A stretch of 64,000 nucleotides of DNA, from positions 1-64,000 of the forward strand of contig JAESQN010000029.1 in the NCBI GenBank assembly GCA_016765135.1, read 5' to 3'. Source of the stretch: Robiginitomaculum sp. GTDB taxonomy: Bacteria; Pseudomonadota; Alphaproteobacteria; Caulobacterales; Maricaulaceae. Positions 1 through 8,624 of this stretch are shown in pieces (position 1 is the stretch's first letter; each line of letters begins with the position of its first letter). The notes under the pieces are model-generated. The model made no database searches and was not told the origin of the DNA. It saw only the letters and a program-made list of their open reading frames with translations. Both the position numbers and the translations under genes were made by a program.

Positions 1-112
1 ACTTGGGGTGCGTTGTGTGCCCCTTGTGATACCAGCATCACGGCAGTGCCCACGCCTGCCCCAAGTGCAAATGGCAGTGCTCAAAGTGCGTCTATATTAA
101 GAGGGAACGCTC
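1..112. mobile_element. Right end of a MITE-like element, cut by window edge
   Basis: These bases are identical to the last 112 bases of the element at 16660-16982, including its right terminal inverted repeat, and identity runs on a few bases past the TA dinucleotide at 113-114. The left part of this copy lies outside the window. It ends 24 bases from the stop of rfbD. No credible coding sequence lies in it. Confidence 0.8.
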
Positions 113-136
113 TAAGGCCTCTTCATAGCTCACAAT

Positions 137-1036
137 CTATAAGACCTGCTTTAAAATTTCACGTGTGGCCCGCGCTACACTTTGTTGCCAGTCTTTTGGG
201 TAGATGTTAAAATCAGCGGCGGTTTTGCTTGTATCCAGGCCTGAATGCGCCGGGCGTTGGGCCGGAGTTGGACGGTCTTTGGTCGTGATGGCTTTTAGCT
301 CAACCTGGATGTTGCTGTGGGCCTCCAGTTCTTTGAAAACGACCTTTGCAAAACCGTACCAACTTGTGATCCCTGCCCCCGTGTAATGATAGATCCCGTT
401 CGGTGCTTCCTTGCGGCTTAGGTAAGACTTGGTGATTTTGAGTAATGTTTCTGCAATATCCCCGGCGAATGTTGGGCTGCCGAATTGGTCGGCGACAACG
501 CGGGCATGACCATTTCCCTGGCCAATCGCCAGCATGGTTTTGATGAAGTTTTCGCCCGTAACCCCATAAACCCATGATGTACGCAGGATAATATACTTGT
601 CGCAATTTTGTATAATAGCGTGTTCACCAGCCAGTTTTGTCGACCCGTAAATATTGATTGGGCTCACTTGGTCGGTTTCAAGATATAGCCCAGATGCACA
701 CCCATCAAAAACATAGTCAGTTGAAATATGGAGCAACGGAATATCTAAAGCCTGACAGGCTCGCGCCAGATTTTTGGGGCCTAGCGCATTTGCTTCGAAC
801 GCCGCATCTGCATCGTTTTCGGCTTTGTCAACATGGGTGTAGGCCGCACAATTGATAAGGGCGGCGGGCGCAATGTCTTTGATGGTTCGGGCCGCTTTGA
901 CTGCATCTGTAATATCCAAATCTGCCCGGTTAAAAGCAATGGGTGTAAACCCGTATGCCTGCGCCCGGCGTACCGTTTCCAAGCCCACTTGCCCGCCAGC
1001 ACCAGTAATGAGAATTTTTTTCACAGGCATGGTCAA
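137..1036 (-). CDS. rfbD: dTDP-4-dehydrorhamnose reductase
   Basis: This 299-residue protein should catalyse the last step of dTDP-L-rhamnose synthesis, the NAD(P)H-dependent reduction of dTDP-4-dehydrorhamnose, in the cytoplasm. Near the N-terminus the Rossmann motif GAGGQVG follows a beta strand (residues about 9-18). The SDR active-site pattern YGSTK appears at about residue 130, preceded by the STDYVFDG motif typical of RmlD. Length matches the family. It lies 6 bases after rfbC, so the two are co-transcribed with kdsD. rfbA and rfbB are not in the window and may lie to the left. The product would feed O-antigen or other surface polysaccharide. Confidence 0.93.
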   Translation of the reverse strand: MTMPVKKILITGAGGQVGLETVRRAQAYGFTPIAFNRADLDITDAVKAARTIKDIAPAALINCAAYTHVDKAENDADAAFEANALGPKNLARACQALDIPLLHISTDYVFDGCASGLYLETDQVSPINIYGSTKLAGEHAIIQNCDKYIILRTSWVYGVTGENFIKTMLAIGQGNGHARVVADQFGSPTFAGDIAETLLKITKSYLSRKEAPNGIYHYTGAGITSWYGFAKVVFKELEAHSNIQVELKAITTKDRPTPAQRPAHSGLDTSKTAADFNIYPKDWQQSVARATREILKQVL

Positions 1037-1042
1037 TTACCC

Positions 1043-1642
1043 CTAAATGTCCACACACCGGACATTGAAAGCTTGGCTTTCGTCATAGATAAAATAATCG
1101 GGTAATTCGGATAATAGGGGTGCGGTTTTGTCCTTGTCAGATAGAAAAACCTCGCCCGGTTTTCCTGGCCAGTCTATGGTAATATCAGGATCGCTCCAAA
1201 TCACAGCACCCTCTCTGTCTTTGTCATAATAATTATCAGTCTTGTACAAGACGATGGTGTCCGGCGAAAGTGTCAGATAGGCATGGGCAAAGCCGTGGGG
1301 AATGAGTATTTGCACACCGTTGGCCGCGCTCAGTTCTGCGCTCACATATTGGCCAAATGTCGGGGAGCCTGTGCGCAGATCAACGGCGACGTCAAAAATA
1401 GCCCCGCGTACACAGCGTACGAGCTTTGCCTGCACGCTTGGGCCTGTTTGAAAGTGCAAACCTCTGAGCGTCCCTTTTCGCTTTGAGTATGATTGATTGT
1501 CCTGGCAAAATACCAGCTTACCAGCATCACCGCCTCCGAACCAAGACGCCCTAAATGTTTCGCAAAACGAACCCCGATTGTCTTCCAGGTTCTTGGGATG
1601 CAAAAGCACAACCCCGTCTATATTCAATGCCTCTATATCCAT
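1043..1642 (-). CDS. rfbC: dTDP-4-dehydrorhamnose 3,5-epimerase
   Basis: This is a 199-residue cupin-fold epimerase of the dTDP-rhamnose pathway. Typical RmlC signatures are seen: an N-terminal ENRGSFCETF stretch, the substrate-binding LRGLHFQ motif with its catalytic-region His, and the PHGFAHAYLTL segment followed by a conserved YKTDNYY. Length is slightly above the usual 180-190 residues. The start codon overlaps the kdsD stop as TAATG, which implies translational coupling with kdsD, and rfbD follows after 6 bases. rfbC precedes rfbD in the pathway as well as in the operon. Confidence 0.93.
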   Translation of the reverse strand: MDIEALNIDGVVLLHPKNLEDNRGSFCETFRASWFGGGDAGKLVFCQDNQSYSKRKGTLRGLHFQTGPSVQAKLVRCVRGAIFDVAVDLRTGSPTFGQYVSAELSAANGVQILIPHGFAHAYLTLSPDTIVLYKTDNYYDKDREGAVIWSDPDITIDWPGKPGEVFLSDKDKTAPLLSELPDYFIYDESQAFNVRCVDI

Positions 1643-2619
1643 TACACGACCCCCAAATCGAGAAAATCGTGTAAGTGTAATATGCCAACGGGCTGTTTAT
1701 CTTCGCAGACAAACAAGGCTTGAATATTGTATTTACTCATTTTGGCAATTGCGTCGGCAGCCAGCGCACCGGGAGTAATATAGAGCGGGTTATGGGTCAT
1801 AATTTCACGGACTTTTTTACCCTCAAACCCGCCTTTGATATTCCGCCTTAGATCACCATCGGTAATAACGCCCGTCAATTTGTCATTTTCAAGAACCCCC
1901 ACACAGCCAAAATTGGCCTCGGAAATTATTTTGACCGCATCATAAACGGCCATACCCGGAGAGCATAAAGGTAGTTTTTCATTACCGGTCATAATGTCGC
2001 TCACCTTTATAAGCCCTGCTCCCAGTTTTCCGCCTGGATGAAAGTTTTTAAAATCCGCGCCCCCAAACCCTTTATCCCTTAACAACGCGACAGCCACAGC
2101 GTCCCCGAGCGCAAGGGTCATGGTCGTTGATGTGGTGGGTGCGCGAGTTTGGCCACAAGCTTCCGCCGCCTCGGGCAAGATCAAGGCAATATCAGCTGCC
2201 TTCGCCAGTGTTGAATTTTCGCCAGACGTAATGGCAATAAGCGGCACACCAAAACGCCCGCAATATTGTAATATATCTGCAAGCTCGCGGGTTTCCCCTG
2301 AATTTGACAACGCCAGGACAATATCGCGGGCGGAAATCATGCCCAGATCGCCGTGGCTAGCTTCGCCCGGATGGACAAAGCTGGCAGGCTCTCCGGTAGA
2401 CGCCAGAGTTGAGGCTATTTTGCGTCCGATATGCCCAGATTTTCCCATGCCCGTCACTATGACACGCCCGCTTGAGGCATTGATCAAATCAATCGCACCC
2501 ATAAATGCATGGCCAAGTTGACCTGGCCCAGTGTTCCCCATAGCCTCGATGAGAGCTTCCAGGCCCCGTTTTTCGAGTTTCAGCGTATCCAGCGCGGTGT
2601 CGATATATTGCATTCTCAT
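1642..2619 (-). CDS. kdsD: Arabinose-5-phosphate isomerase (KpsF/GutQ family)
   Basis: This enzyme interconverts ribulose 5-phosphate and arabinose 5-phosphate, the first step toward KDO for lipopolysaccharide. A SIS sugar-isomerase domain fills the N-terminal 200 residues (GMGKSGHIGRKIASTLASTG, then SNSGET). Two CBS domains follow (VSDIMT... and VREIMT...). I prefer the ATG at 2619, giving 325 residues, the usual family length; the reading frame stays open to an ATG at 2685 that would add 22 residues. It is divergent from kdsA, which acts two steps later, so the KDO genes may share a control region. It is translationally coupled to rfbC. Confidence 0.92.
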   Translation of the reverse strand: MRMQYIDTALDTLKLEKRGLEALIEAMGNTGPGQLGHAFMGAIDLINASSGRVIVTGMGKSGHIGRKIASTLASTGEPASFVHPGEASHGDLGMISARDIVLALSNSGETRELADILQYCGRFGVPLIAITSGENSTLAKAADIALILPEAAEACGQTRAPTTSTTMTLALGDAVAVALLRDKGFGGADFKNFHPGGKLGAGLIKVSDIMTGNEKLPLCSPGMAVYDAVKIISEANFGCVGVLENDKLTGVITDGDLRRNIKGGFEGKKVREIMTHNPLYITPGALAADAIAKMSKYNIQALFVCEDKQPVGILHLHDFLDLGVV

Positions 2620-2737
2620 ACCTATCTTTTTCTCAACATATGCCGTTGTACTTATCTTTGATAGTGACAATATGCGTAAAGTCATTTACGAGCGGCGTCT
2701 AGTACATGTTAAGTTATGTAAACAGAGGACGTGAACA

Positions 2738-3616
2738 ATGCCAAACTTAATACCTCCCAATCAGGTCACGGTTAAGGCCCCCTCTGGCGATGTGGTATTT
2801 GCCAATAATTTGCCTTTTTCGTTGTTTGCCGGGCCTTGTGCCATGGAAAGCCGTGATCATGCTTTGGACATGGCCCACGGCATCAAAGAGATCACGGACG
2901 CGCTTGGTATCGGGTTTGTTTACAAATCTTCATTCGACAAAGCCAACCGCACCAGCAGCAATAGCCAGCGCGGCATCGGGCTTGATGAGGCTTTGCCAAT
3001 ATTCGCAGAGATTAAACAAACCCTGGGCATTCCTGTTTTGACCGATGTTCATGAGCGTCAACAATGTGCCGTGGTGGCCGAGGTCGTTGACGTCTTGCAA
3101 ATCCCGGCGTTTTTATGCCGCCAAACAGATTTATTATTAGCGGCGGCGGCTACCGGGCGCGTGATCAAAGTCAAAAAAGGCCAATTTTTAGCCCCTGGTG
3201 ATATGAAAAATGTCGTCCACAAGCTGACCGAGGCCGGTAATCCCAATATACTCGTGACCGAACGCGGTGCCAGTTTTGGCTACAATACGCTGGTGACGGA
3301 CTTTAGAGGCGTGCCGACCATGGCCCGCGATACGGGCGCACCTATCATATTTGACGCAACCCATTCCGTGCAACAACCCGGCGGACAAGGCACCACATCT
3401 GGCGGACAACGCGAAATGGTGCCGACATTGGCCCGTGCTGCTATGGCCGTAGGTGTGGCTGGCTTGTTTGTAGAGACCCACAAAACCCCGGAAACCGCCC
3501 CCTCGGACGGCCCAAATATGATCCCGCTACATTTGCTAAAATCGTTTTTGACTGAGCTACAAGATTTGGACAGAATAGCAAAAGCCAGACAAAATTTGCA
3601 CTTCTTTAGCGAATAG
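2738..3616 (+). CDS. kdsA: 3-deoxy-8-phosphooctulonate synthase (KDO-8-P synthase)
   Basis: The 292-residue protein condenses phosphoenolpyruvate with arabinose 5-phosphate to make KDO 8-phosphate. Diagnostic stretches are visible: [13 protein letters not shown] near residue 32, [12 protein letters not shown] near 68, PVLTDVHE near 106, the QTDLL loop and [25 protein letters not shown] lies near residue 205. The ATG has a GAGGA ribosome-binding site eight bases upstream. The gene stands alone on the plus strand, divergent from kdsD, which makes its sugar substrate. Confidence 0.96.
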   Translation: MPNLIPPNQVTVKAPSGDVVFANNLPFSLFAGPCAMESRDHALDMAHGIKEITDALGIGFVYKSSFDKANRTSSNSQRGIGLDEALPIFAEIKQTLGIPVLTDVHERQQCAVVAEVVDVLQIPAFLCRQTDLLLAAAATGRVIKVKKGQFLAPGDMKNVVHKLTEAGNPNILVTERGASFGYNTLVTDFRGVPTMARDTGAPIIFDATHSVQQPGGQGTTSGGQREMVPTLARAAMAVGVAGLFVETHKTPETAPSDGPNMIPLHLLKSFLTELQDLDRIAKARQNLHFFSE

Positions 3617-3642
3617 ACATTGGCCTCTACTTCCACCCGTAA

Positions 3643-3670
3643 CCCCTTGATTTATGTTTAAACCAAGGGG
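3643..3670. terminator. Weak hairpin between convergent kdsA and folE
   Basis: A 7-bp stem (CCCCTTG at 3643-3649 with CAAGGGG at 3664-3670) and a 14-base loop lie between the two convergent stop codons. No T-run follows on either strand, so this is only a plausible terminator. Confidence 0.3.
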
Positions 3671-3691
3671 GCCTGAGCCTAGGCTAATCTA

Positions 3692-4243
3692 TCACCCATT
3701 CACAAGATTGAAAAACTCCGCCCTCTGCTCCGCCTTGTGGAATTGCCCGTCCAGGGCTGAGGAGATCATTTTGTGGGGGGTTTTTATGCCGCGCATGGTC
3801 ATGCAGAGATGCTCGCCTTTGGCTAGAACTGCCACGTCATCGGTTTTCAGGATATCCCTCACCTCCTCCAAAATGTCCGAAACCAATTGTTCTTGCAGGG
3901 TCAGTTTGTGGGCGTGTTTATGGGCGATCCGGGCAAATTTTGACAGACCCAGGACTTTCTTGTCGGCGATATAGGCGATTGAAACATCACACCAAAACGG
4001 CAACATATGATGCTCGCACATTGACCAGACCCGAAGACCGGTGACGCAGACCATTTGGTTGTGTTTGACCGCGCTGAATGTTGTATCAAGTTTGCCCGCA
4101 TCATATTCAATAAATTCGCGCCAAAAATTGGCTATGCGGCGCGGGGTATCTTTCAACCCCTCCCGGTCTGGATCTTCACCAAGGGCGGTTAGGAGTTCAC
4201 GCACCAAAGATTTGACTTTGGTATGGTCGATTTTTTTAGACAT
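3692..4243 (-). CDS. folE: GTP cyclohydrolase I
   Basis: This 183-residue enzyme converts GTP to 7,8-dihydroneopterin triphosphate, the entry step to folate or tetrahydrobiopterin. The zinc and substrate motif CEHHMLPFWCDVSIAY lies near residue 75 with its Cys and His ligands. It is followed by VLGLSKFARIAHKHAHKLTLQEQLV, and a further zinc-ligand Cys sits in EHLCMTMRGI near the C-terminus. Length is typical. The DUF1499 gene ends 8 bases before the start, so the two may be one transcript. Confidence 0.95.
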   Translation of the reverse strand: MSKKIDHTKVKSLVRELLTALGEDPDREGLKDTPRRIANFWREFIEYDAGKLDTTFSAVKHNQMVCVTGLRVWSMCEHHMLPFWCDVSIAYIADKKVLGLSKFARIAHKHAHKLTLQEQLVSDILEEVRDILKTDDVAVLAKGEHLCMTMRGIKTPHKMISSALDGQFHKAEQRAEFFNLVNG

Positions 4244-4251
4244 TCTTATTC

Positions 4252-4683
4252 CTACTTTAAGGCGGCGCGTAACGCGACCATTCGTTTTTTGTTAACCCCG
4301 CCGTCCGAATGCCCGACCCGCGAAGCCGAACGAATTTGAACATTTTTGCCGTCTTGCCTTGCTTCAACATCATCGACAAATTTGAATATACCCGAGCTAA
4401 ATTCAGCCGAGAAATAACCGTCTTGTGAACTGGTGATAACCCCGCCAATGTCCTCAACTGCCTTTTGCGCATCCTGGAGAGAAACATCTGCCAGTGGGGC
4501 AATTTTGTGCTTAGCGTCCGTGCCGTCTTCACTGGATACACAATTTGGCTTTGCAGAACACGCCGCCAGACGTCCGTCCATCAAACCTGGTGCGGGCCCT
4601 TTTTGTGATTTTTTGCCCAATATTATAAATGCAAGCATAACGAGTGCGATCAGTCCAATGAATATATAAGCTGCCAGCTTCAT
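4252..4683 (-). CDS. DUF1499 family membrane-anchored protein
   Basis: A 143-residue protein of DUF1499, a family without a settled function. One transmembrane helix spans residues about 3-22 (AAYIFIGLIALVMLAFIIL), so the rest probably faces the periplasm. The family core is clear: PNCVSSEDG, then KFVDDVEARQDG, then IRSASRVGHSDGGVNKKR at the C-terminus. I chose the ATG at 4683 since a GGGAGG motif precedes it; a start at 4704 would add seven residues. It lies just upstream of folE on the same strand. Confidence 0.85.
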   Translation of the reverse strand: MKLAAYIFIGLIALVMLAFIILGKKSQKGPAPGLMDGRLAACSAKPNCVSSEDGTDAKHKIAPLADVSLQDAQKAVEDIGGVITSSQDGYFSAEFSSGIFKFVDDVEARQDGKNVQIRSASRVGHSDGGVNKKRMVALRAALK

Positions 4684-4775
4684 GAGCGCCTCCCTTTTTG
4701 GCAAGTTAACCTAGTAAAACCAAAACCGCTAGAAAAAACTACCTATAGAAAAAATTTAGGGGCTGTCTTAGATAA

Positions 4776-6083
4776 CTATGTCAAAGCCCGCTTATCAATC
4801 ACCCGCACCGCTTTGCCTTGTGACCTAGGAATCCTTCCTTGGGGCTGCGCTTCCACCAAAGCCGAGATGCCTATTCTGGCTTTGATGTGAGTGCTTACGT
4901 CTTTGGCCGCTCTAGCAATAGCATCTTCAGAGCTTTCCGCCCGCCCTTCAACGGCGACGGATATTGCATCCATGCGCCCTTTCTTGAACAGCGTTATTTG
5001 GTAGTGGGGCGACAATGCAGGCTCTTGTAAAATGATCTCCTCGATCTGGGACGGGAAAACATTGACGCCGCGAATAATCATCATGTCGTCTGTGCGGGCA
5101 CTTATCCGCTCAAACCGCCTATGGCTAAATGCAGTTCCGGGCAGTAGTCTGGTCAAATCTTTAGTGCGGTAACGGATAATCGGCATGGCTTGTTTAAATA
5201 AAGCGGTCAGCACAAACTCCCCATTTTCCCCGTCATCAAGCGGCGCGAATGTATCCGGGTCAACGACTTCTGGCAAAAACGCGTCTTCCCATATATGTGC
5301 GCCGTCCTTGGTTTCGGCGCACTCATTGGCAACGCCCGGCCCCATAAGTTCGGAAAGCCCGTAAATATCTACGGCGTCCAGATCAAATCGCCGCTCAATC
5401 TCCTGGCGCATTTCCTCGCTCCAGGGTTCAGCGCCGTGAATGGCCACCTGCAATGAAGTGTCCCTTGCATCAAGCCCTCGTGCTTTAAACGCATCCGCAA
5501 GCGCCAGCATGTAGGAAGGCGTCACCATGATGATTTCAGGCTTAAAATCCAAAATCATCTGAACTTGTTTCTCGGTCTGGCCGCCGGACATGGGTATCAC
5601 CGTACAGCCCAGTTTTTCCGCACCGTAATGGGCGCCAAGACCACCCGTAAACAGGCCGTATCCATAAGCTACATGCAATTTATGCTCCGCCCTACCCCCC
5701 GAAACACGAATACAGCGTGCCACCAAATTGGCCCAAACATCAATGTCTCCCTGGGTATAACCAACCACAGTTGGCTTGCCCGTAGTGCCTGACGATGCAT
5801 GGATACGCACTACGTCCTTCATGGGAACGGCGAACATATCAAAGGGGTAAGACTTTCGTAAATCTTCCTTGGTCGTGAACGGGAATTTCGCCAAATCGTC
5901 CAGCTGTTTTAAATCGTCCGGATGCACACCCGCCTTATCATATTTGGCTTTATACAGTGGCACATTATCATAGGCGTAGCGCACGGCCCATTTCAATTTC
6001 TCCAGTTGCAATGCCTCAATCTCGTCGCGACTGGCGGCCAAAATTGGTTCGGCGGCGACGCTTTCGTCAATTATTTTTCCCAT
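4776..6083 (-). CDS. paaK: Phenylacetate-CoA ligase
   Basis: This 435-residue AMP-forming ligase is predicted to activate phenylacetate (or a related aromatic acid) with ATP and CoA. The P-loop-like motif HASSGTTGKPTVVGYT lies near residue 94, followed by DIYGLSELMGPG near 240 and the C-terminal hinge RTDDMMIIRGVNVFPSQIE. PaaK length and order match. A GGGGA ribosome-binding site precedes the ATG. The rest of the paa pathway (paaABCDE, paaZ) is not in this window. Upstream on the same strand is a broken marR gene, and a truncated ridA and gcdH are divergent, so the ligase may serve a different aromatic acid from a partly lost locus. Confidence 0.85.
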   Translation of the reverse strand: MGKIIDESVAAEPILAASRDEIEALQLEKLKWAVRYAYDNVPLYKAKYDKAGVHPDDLKQLDDLAKFPFTTKEDLRKSYPFDMFAVPMKDVVRIHASSGTTGKPTVVGYTQGDIDVWANLVARCIRVSGGRAEHKLHVAYGYGLFTGGLGAHYGAEKLGCTVIPMSGGQTEKQVQMILDFKPEIIMVTPSYMLALADAFKARGLDARDTSLQVAIHGAEPWSEEMRQEIERRFDLDAVDIYGLSELMGPGVANECAETKDGAHIWEDAFLPEVVDPDTFAPLDDGENGEFVLTALFKQAMPIIRYRTKDLTRLLPGTAFSHRRFERISARTDDMMIIRGVNVFPSQIEEIILQEPALSPHYQITLFKKGRMDAISVAVEGRAESSEDAIARAAKDVSTHIKARIGISALVEAQPQGRIPRSQGKAVRVIDKRALT

Positions 6084-6429
6084 TACTTTCCCCTTGTTTT
6101 GATTTTTATTGATGCCAGGCCGGTGCGGTCATTCGCCGCTTTCCATCTGGTGTTTAGTGATATTTTCATCACTCATATTTTCGCGGCCCCAAAGTTGGCA
6201 GGTGATGATTTTGTGTTTTTGGTCAAGGCCTTCGCAATAATTTGTATATTTGCAGGTGCGCATGGATACGCCCGCCAAGACACCATTGCGGGTATCCATG
6301 TGCGCTGTTTAAGGTTTAAACTTCCTGCGACCAAAGGCGTAAACAACCGTAAATTCGCCGCTTTGTCTGCGCTGGGCCACGCGCCGGGATTGATCTCGTG
6401 ACATATGCGCTCTGGCGGCTTCCACATGC
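6084..6429. other. Non-coding or eroded stretch between paaK and the marR remnant
   Basis: I see no confident gene in these 346 bases. Short minus-strand ORFs exist in different frames, none recognisable, which would fit an eroded gene. A 9-bp inverted repeat (CATGGATAC at 6261-6269 with GTATCCATG at 6292-6300) forms a hairpin without a T-run; its ATGGATACC arms resemble the palindromic elements at 28219 and 36144. Confidence 0.4.
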
Positions 6430-6629
6430 TTATTTTGCTTTCGGAGCATAGGGGGAACGGCTTAGATTTTCGCGCATTTTTATCAATGTTTTCCTGAGCT
6501 GTTCAATTTGCTCTTGCGAAATACCGTCAAAAGTCCGTTCATATAAGTCGCGGAGGTGCGGTTGAGATTATACAAAGGGTAATCGTCAAGAACGAAGTTT
6601 TCCTGTCCGGGTAATGTGAGCAAAATCAT
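6430..6629 (-). pseudogene. MarR-family regulator with its DNA-binding core deleted
   Basis: Two separate reading frames resemble the two ends of one MarR regulator. The first, from a TTG at 6623 (or ATG at 6629), reads LPGQENFVLDDYPLYNLNRT, the usual N-terminal start. About 20 residues later it is joined, in another frame near 6541-6545, to ERTFDGISQEQIEQLRKTLI and ending NLSRSPYAPKAK, the usual C-terminal dimerisation helix. The roughly 80-90 residues between, holding the winged helix-turn-helix, are absent. From what is known of the family this product cannot bind DNA. The stop codon is at 6430-6432. Confidence 0.75.
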
Positions 6630-6668
6630 CTCCTGTAAATCCTTGTGACATTTAATTGAAAACGGAAA

Positions 6669-6693
6669 TAAATTCAAGTATGCCTTGAATTTA
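6669..6693. promoter_or_regulatory. Palindromic operator, probable MarR site
   Basis: A perfect inverted repeat with 10-base arms (TAAATTCAAG and CTTGAATTTA) around a 5-base spacer TATGC sits between the marR remnant and the divergent plus-strand ORF at 6711. Size, AT-rich flanks and position fit operators of MarR dimers that control divergent promoters. Assignment to MarR is inference from position. Confidence 0.6.
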
Positions 6694-6710
6694 AATAATT
6701 GGAGGACACA

Positions 6711-6812
6711 ATGAGCGCAACAACAATATTAACCGCCGTGGCCAGCGGTGACAAAATCGCGACCTTTGCGCTGACGGAAACGGGCGTAACGGTCGACTCC
6801 GCCAAGCCTTAA
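6711..6812 (+). pseudogene. Short 5' gene fragment fused to a ridA remnant
   Basis: An ATG with a strong GGAGG site opens a 33-residue ORF (begins MSATTILTAVASGDKIATF) that stops at 6810-6812. I cannot assign it. The downstream frame, offset by one, carries the 3' part of ridA, so this looks like a former gene start now joined to another gene by deletion. Its segment SGDKIATFALTE is loosely like an acyl-CoA dehydrogenase, but that is too short to trust. Confidence 0.45.
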
Positions 6813-7069
6813 TCAACACCAAAGAAATTTTGACGGCAGGCGACGCAAGCCCTATCGACATCGTCCGCATGACCTGGTATGTCACCGACATGGAGACCTA
6901 CCGCAAAAACCTCAAACAAATCGGCAAAGTCTGGCGCAAAACACTGGGCGAAACATTGGGCGAAACTTTCCCTTGCATGGCCTGTGTCGAAGTGGTTTCA
7001 TTGGTCGAGCTAAAGGCTAAAATAGAAATAGAAACAACGGCAGTTTTGCCAGCAAACAAAGAAAAATAG
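6794..7069 (+). pseudogene. RidA (YjgF/YER057c) family, N-terminal part missing
   Basis: From RQALINTKEILTAGDASPID through IVRMTWYVTDMETYR to the C-terminal FPCMACVEVVSLVE and [11 protein letters not shown] this matches the last two thirds of a RidA-family enamine/imine deaminase. The first 40-50 residues are absent: upstream in this frame is a stop at 6749 and unrelated sequence. The only start candidate is a TTG near 6830, which would give 79 residues, too short for the RidA trimer fold. It ends 8 bases before gcdH. RidA relatives are common in 2-aminobenzoyl-CoA style aromatic clusters, so it fits a former pathway locus. Confidence 0.7.
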
Positions 7070-7077
7070 AGAAAACC

Positions 7078-8253
7078 ATGAGCTACGCACCGTTTAACTG
7101 GGAAGACCCGCTGAACCTGAACGATCAATTGTCCGAAGAAGAAATTCTGGTCATGGACAGCGCCAAGAGCTATTGCCAAGACAAGCTGATGCCGCGCATT
7201 TTGGATGCCAACCGCAACGAGGTTTGCGATGCGGATATATTCACGGAAATGGGCGGGCTTGGTCTTTTGGGCATGACAATTGACGGCTACGGTTGCGCAG
7301 GCATGAACTATATATCCTATGGTCTGGTGGCTCGCGAAGTTGAGCGAGTGGATAGCGGGTATCGCTCCATGATGTCCGTGCAGTCCTCCTTGGTTATGCA
7401 CCCAATCAACGAATTTGCGACAGAAGAAACCAAACAAAAATTCCTGCCCAAATTGGCCAGCGGTGAATATATTGGCTGCTTTGGTCTGACCGAGCCGGAC
7501 GCTGGCTCCGACCCCGGCGCCATGAAAACCCGCGCAAAATCCGTGGACGGCGGCTATGTCCTGAGCGGCGCAAAAATGTGGATCACCAATTCGCCCATAG
7601 CCGATGTATTTGTCGTCTGGGCTAAAGATGATGCAGGCGACATACGCGGCTTTGTGCTGGAAAAAGGCATGAAAGGGCTGAGTGCCCCCAAGATCGAAGG
7701 GAAATTTTCCTTGCGCGCATCCATCACTGGCGAGATCGTTATGGAAGATGTGTTTGTGCCTGAGGAAAATAAATTCCCGGACATAAAAGGCCTGAAAGGG
7801 CCGTTTTCATGCCTGAACAAAGCCCGCTACGGCATCGCCTGGGGCAGCATGGGTGCGGCGGAATTTTGCTGGCACGCGGCGCGGCAATACACCCTCGACC
7901 GCCACCAATTCGGCAAGCCCCTAGCCCAGACCCAGCTAATTCAGAAAAAACTCGCCGATATGCAAACCGAAATCACCTTGGGTCTGCATGCCGCCTTGCA
8001 AGCCGGACGCCTGATGGACGCGGGCAAGCTCGGCATTGAAGCCATATCCTTGATCAAGCGCAATAATTGCGGCAAAGCCCTGGACATTGCGAGGCAAGCC
8101 CGCGACATGCACGGCGGCAATGGTGTATCCGACGAATTTCACGTCATCCGCCACTCCATGAATTTGGAAGCCGTCAACACATATGAAGGCACACACGACG
8201 TCCACGCGCTGATACTGGGCCGGGCAATTACAGGGCTACAGGCGTTTTACTAG
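7078..8253 (+). CDS. gcdH: Glutaryl-CoA dehydrogenase
   Basis: This 391-residue FAD enzyme oxidises and decarboxylates glutaryl-CoA to crotonyl-CoA in lysine, tryptophan and aromatic catabolism. The motifs fit GcdH rather than a general acyl-CoA dehydrogenase: [13 protein letters not shown] near residue 98, [19 protein letters not shown] near 138, [16 protein letters not shown] near 170, and [20 protein letters not shown] at the end, where the Glu is the catalytic base. Length and ends are intact, unlike its neighbours. It follows the ridA remnant by 8 bases, so it is probably transcribed from the promoter beside the palindrome at 6669-6693. Confidence 0.93.
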   Translation: MSYAPFNWEDPLNLNDQLSEEEILVMDSAKSYCQDKLMPRILDANRNEVCDADIFTEMGGLGLLGMTIDGYGCAGMNYISYGLVAREVERVDSGYRSMMSVQSSLVMHPINEFATEETKQKFLPKLASGEYIGCFGLTEPDAGSDPGAMKTRAKSVDGGYVLSGAKMWITNSPIADVFVVWAKDDAGDIRGFVLEKGMKGLSAPKIEGKFSLRASITGEIVMEDVFVPEENKFPDIKGLKGPFSCLNKARYGIAWGSMGAAEFCWHAARQYTLDRHQFGKPLAQTQLIQKKLADMQTEITLGLHAALQAGRLMDAGKLGIEAISLIKRNNCGKALDIARQARDMHGGNGVSDEFHVIRHSMNLEAVNTYEGTHDVHALILGRAITGLQAFY

Positions 8254-8267
8254 GGTGGTTTTGCCTT

Positions 8268-8428
8268 CTTTTCCTTCCTCCGTTTTTCACGGGGGAAGTA
8301 CCCCGAAGGGGGGATGGGGGCAGTAGCTTCACTCTGATACAAGACGAGAAATTTCCCCCCATCGAGCGCCAAGAGGCGCCCACTTCCCCATCTTTGCTCT
8401 GTAGAGGGAAAAACGGAGGAAGGAAAAG
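8268..8428. repeat. Fold-back element with 21-bp inverted ends
   Basis: Bases 8268-8288 are exactly complementary to 8408-8428 (TTTTCCTTCCTCC... and its reverse). The 119-base interior has further G- and C-rich complementary tracts, so the whole unit can fold on itself. It lies just after gcdH, could act as a transcript end, and shows no ORF. Confidence 0.7.
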
Positions 8429-8432
8429 GGTA

Positions 8433-8572
8433 TCAGTTTCTATTCTCTAAAACCGTTTGCAACTCTTTGAGAAGTTCGCTTAGCCTCGTTTGTTTTTTTG
8501 GCGGTAGGTCTGCCAGCATTTGTGTGATCCAGTCATTATTGCGGTTTGATGTTATCCACTGGTTATGACCCT
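8433..8572 (-). pseudogene. C-terminal fragment of an alpha-helical protein, possibly MarR
   Basis: One minus-strand frame reads about 47 residues ending DWITQMLADLPPKKQTRLSE and LLKELQTVLENRN before a TGA at 8433-8435. The charged helical pattern resembles the C-terminal dimer helices of MarR regulators. Upstream in frame there is a stop within a few codons and no start, so it would be a remnant. It lies downstream of the dapA-like gene. The assignment is tentative. Confidence 0.35.
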
Positions 8573-8624
8573 GAAATTAGCGGCCATAGTGTCGCTAAAT
8601 ACAAGCCATTTATCGGGCAAGGTT

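Noticed and set aside
13-210. Plus-strand ORF across the left edge element
   Set aside because: It lies mostly in the repeat end and then in antisense of rfbD; no evidence of coding.
6173-6427. Minus-strand ORF of 84 residues between paaK and the marR remnant
   Set aside because: No family likeness, no ribosome site; could be debris of a lost gene but cannot be supported as a gene.
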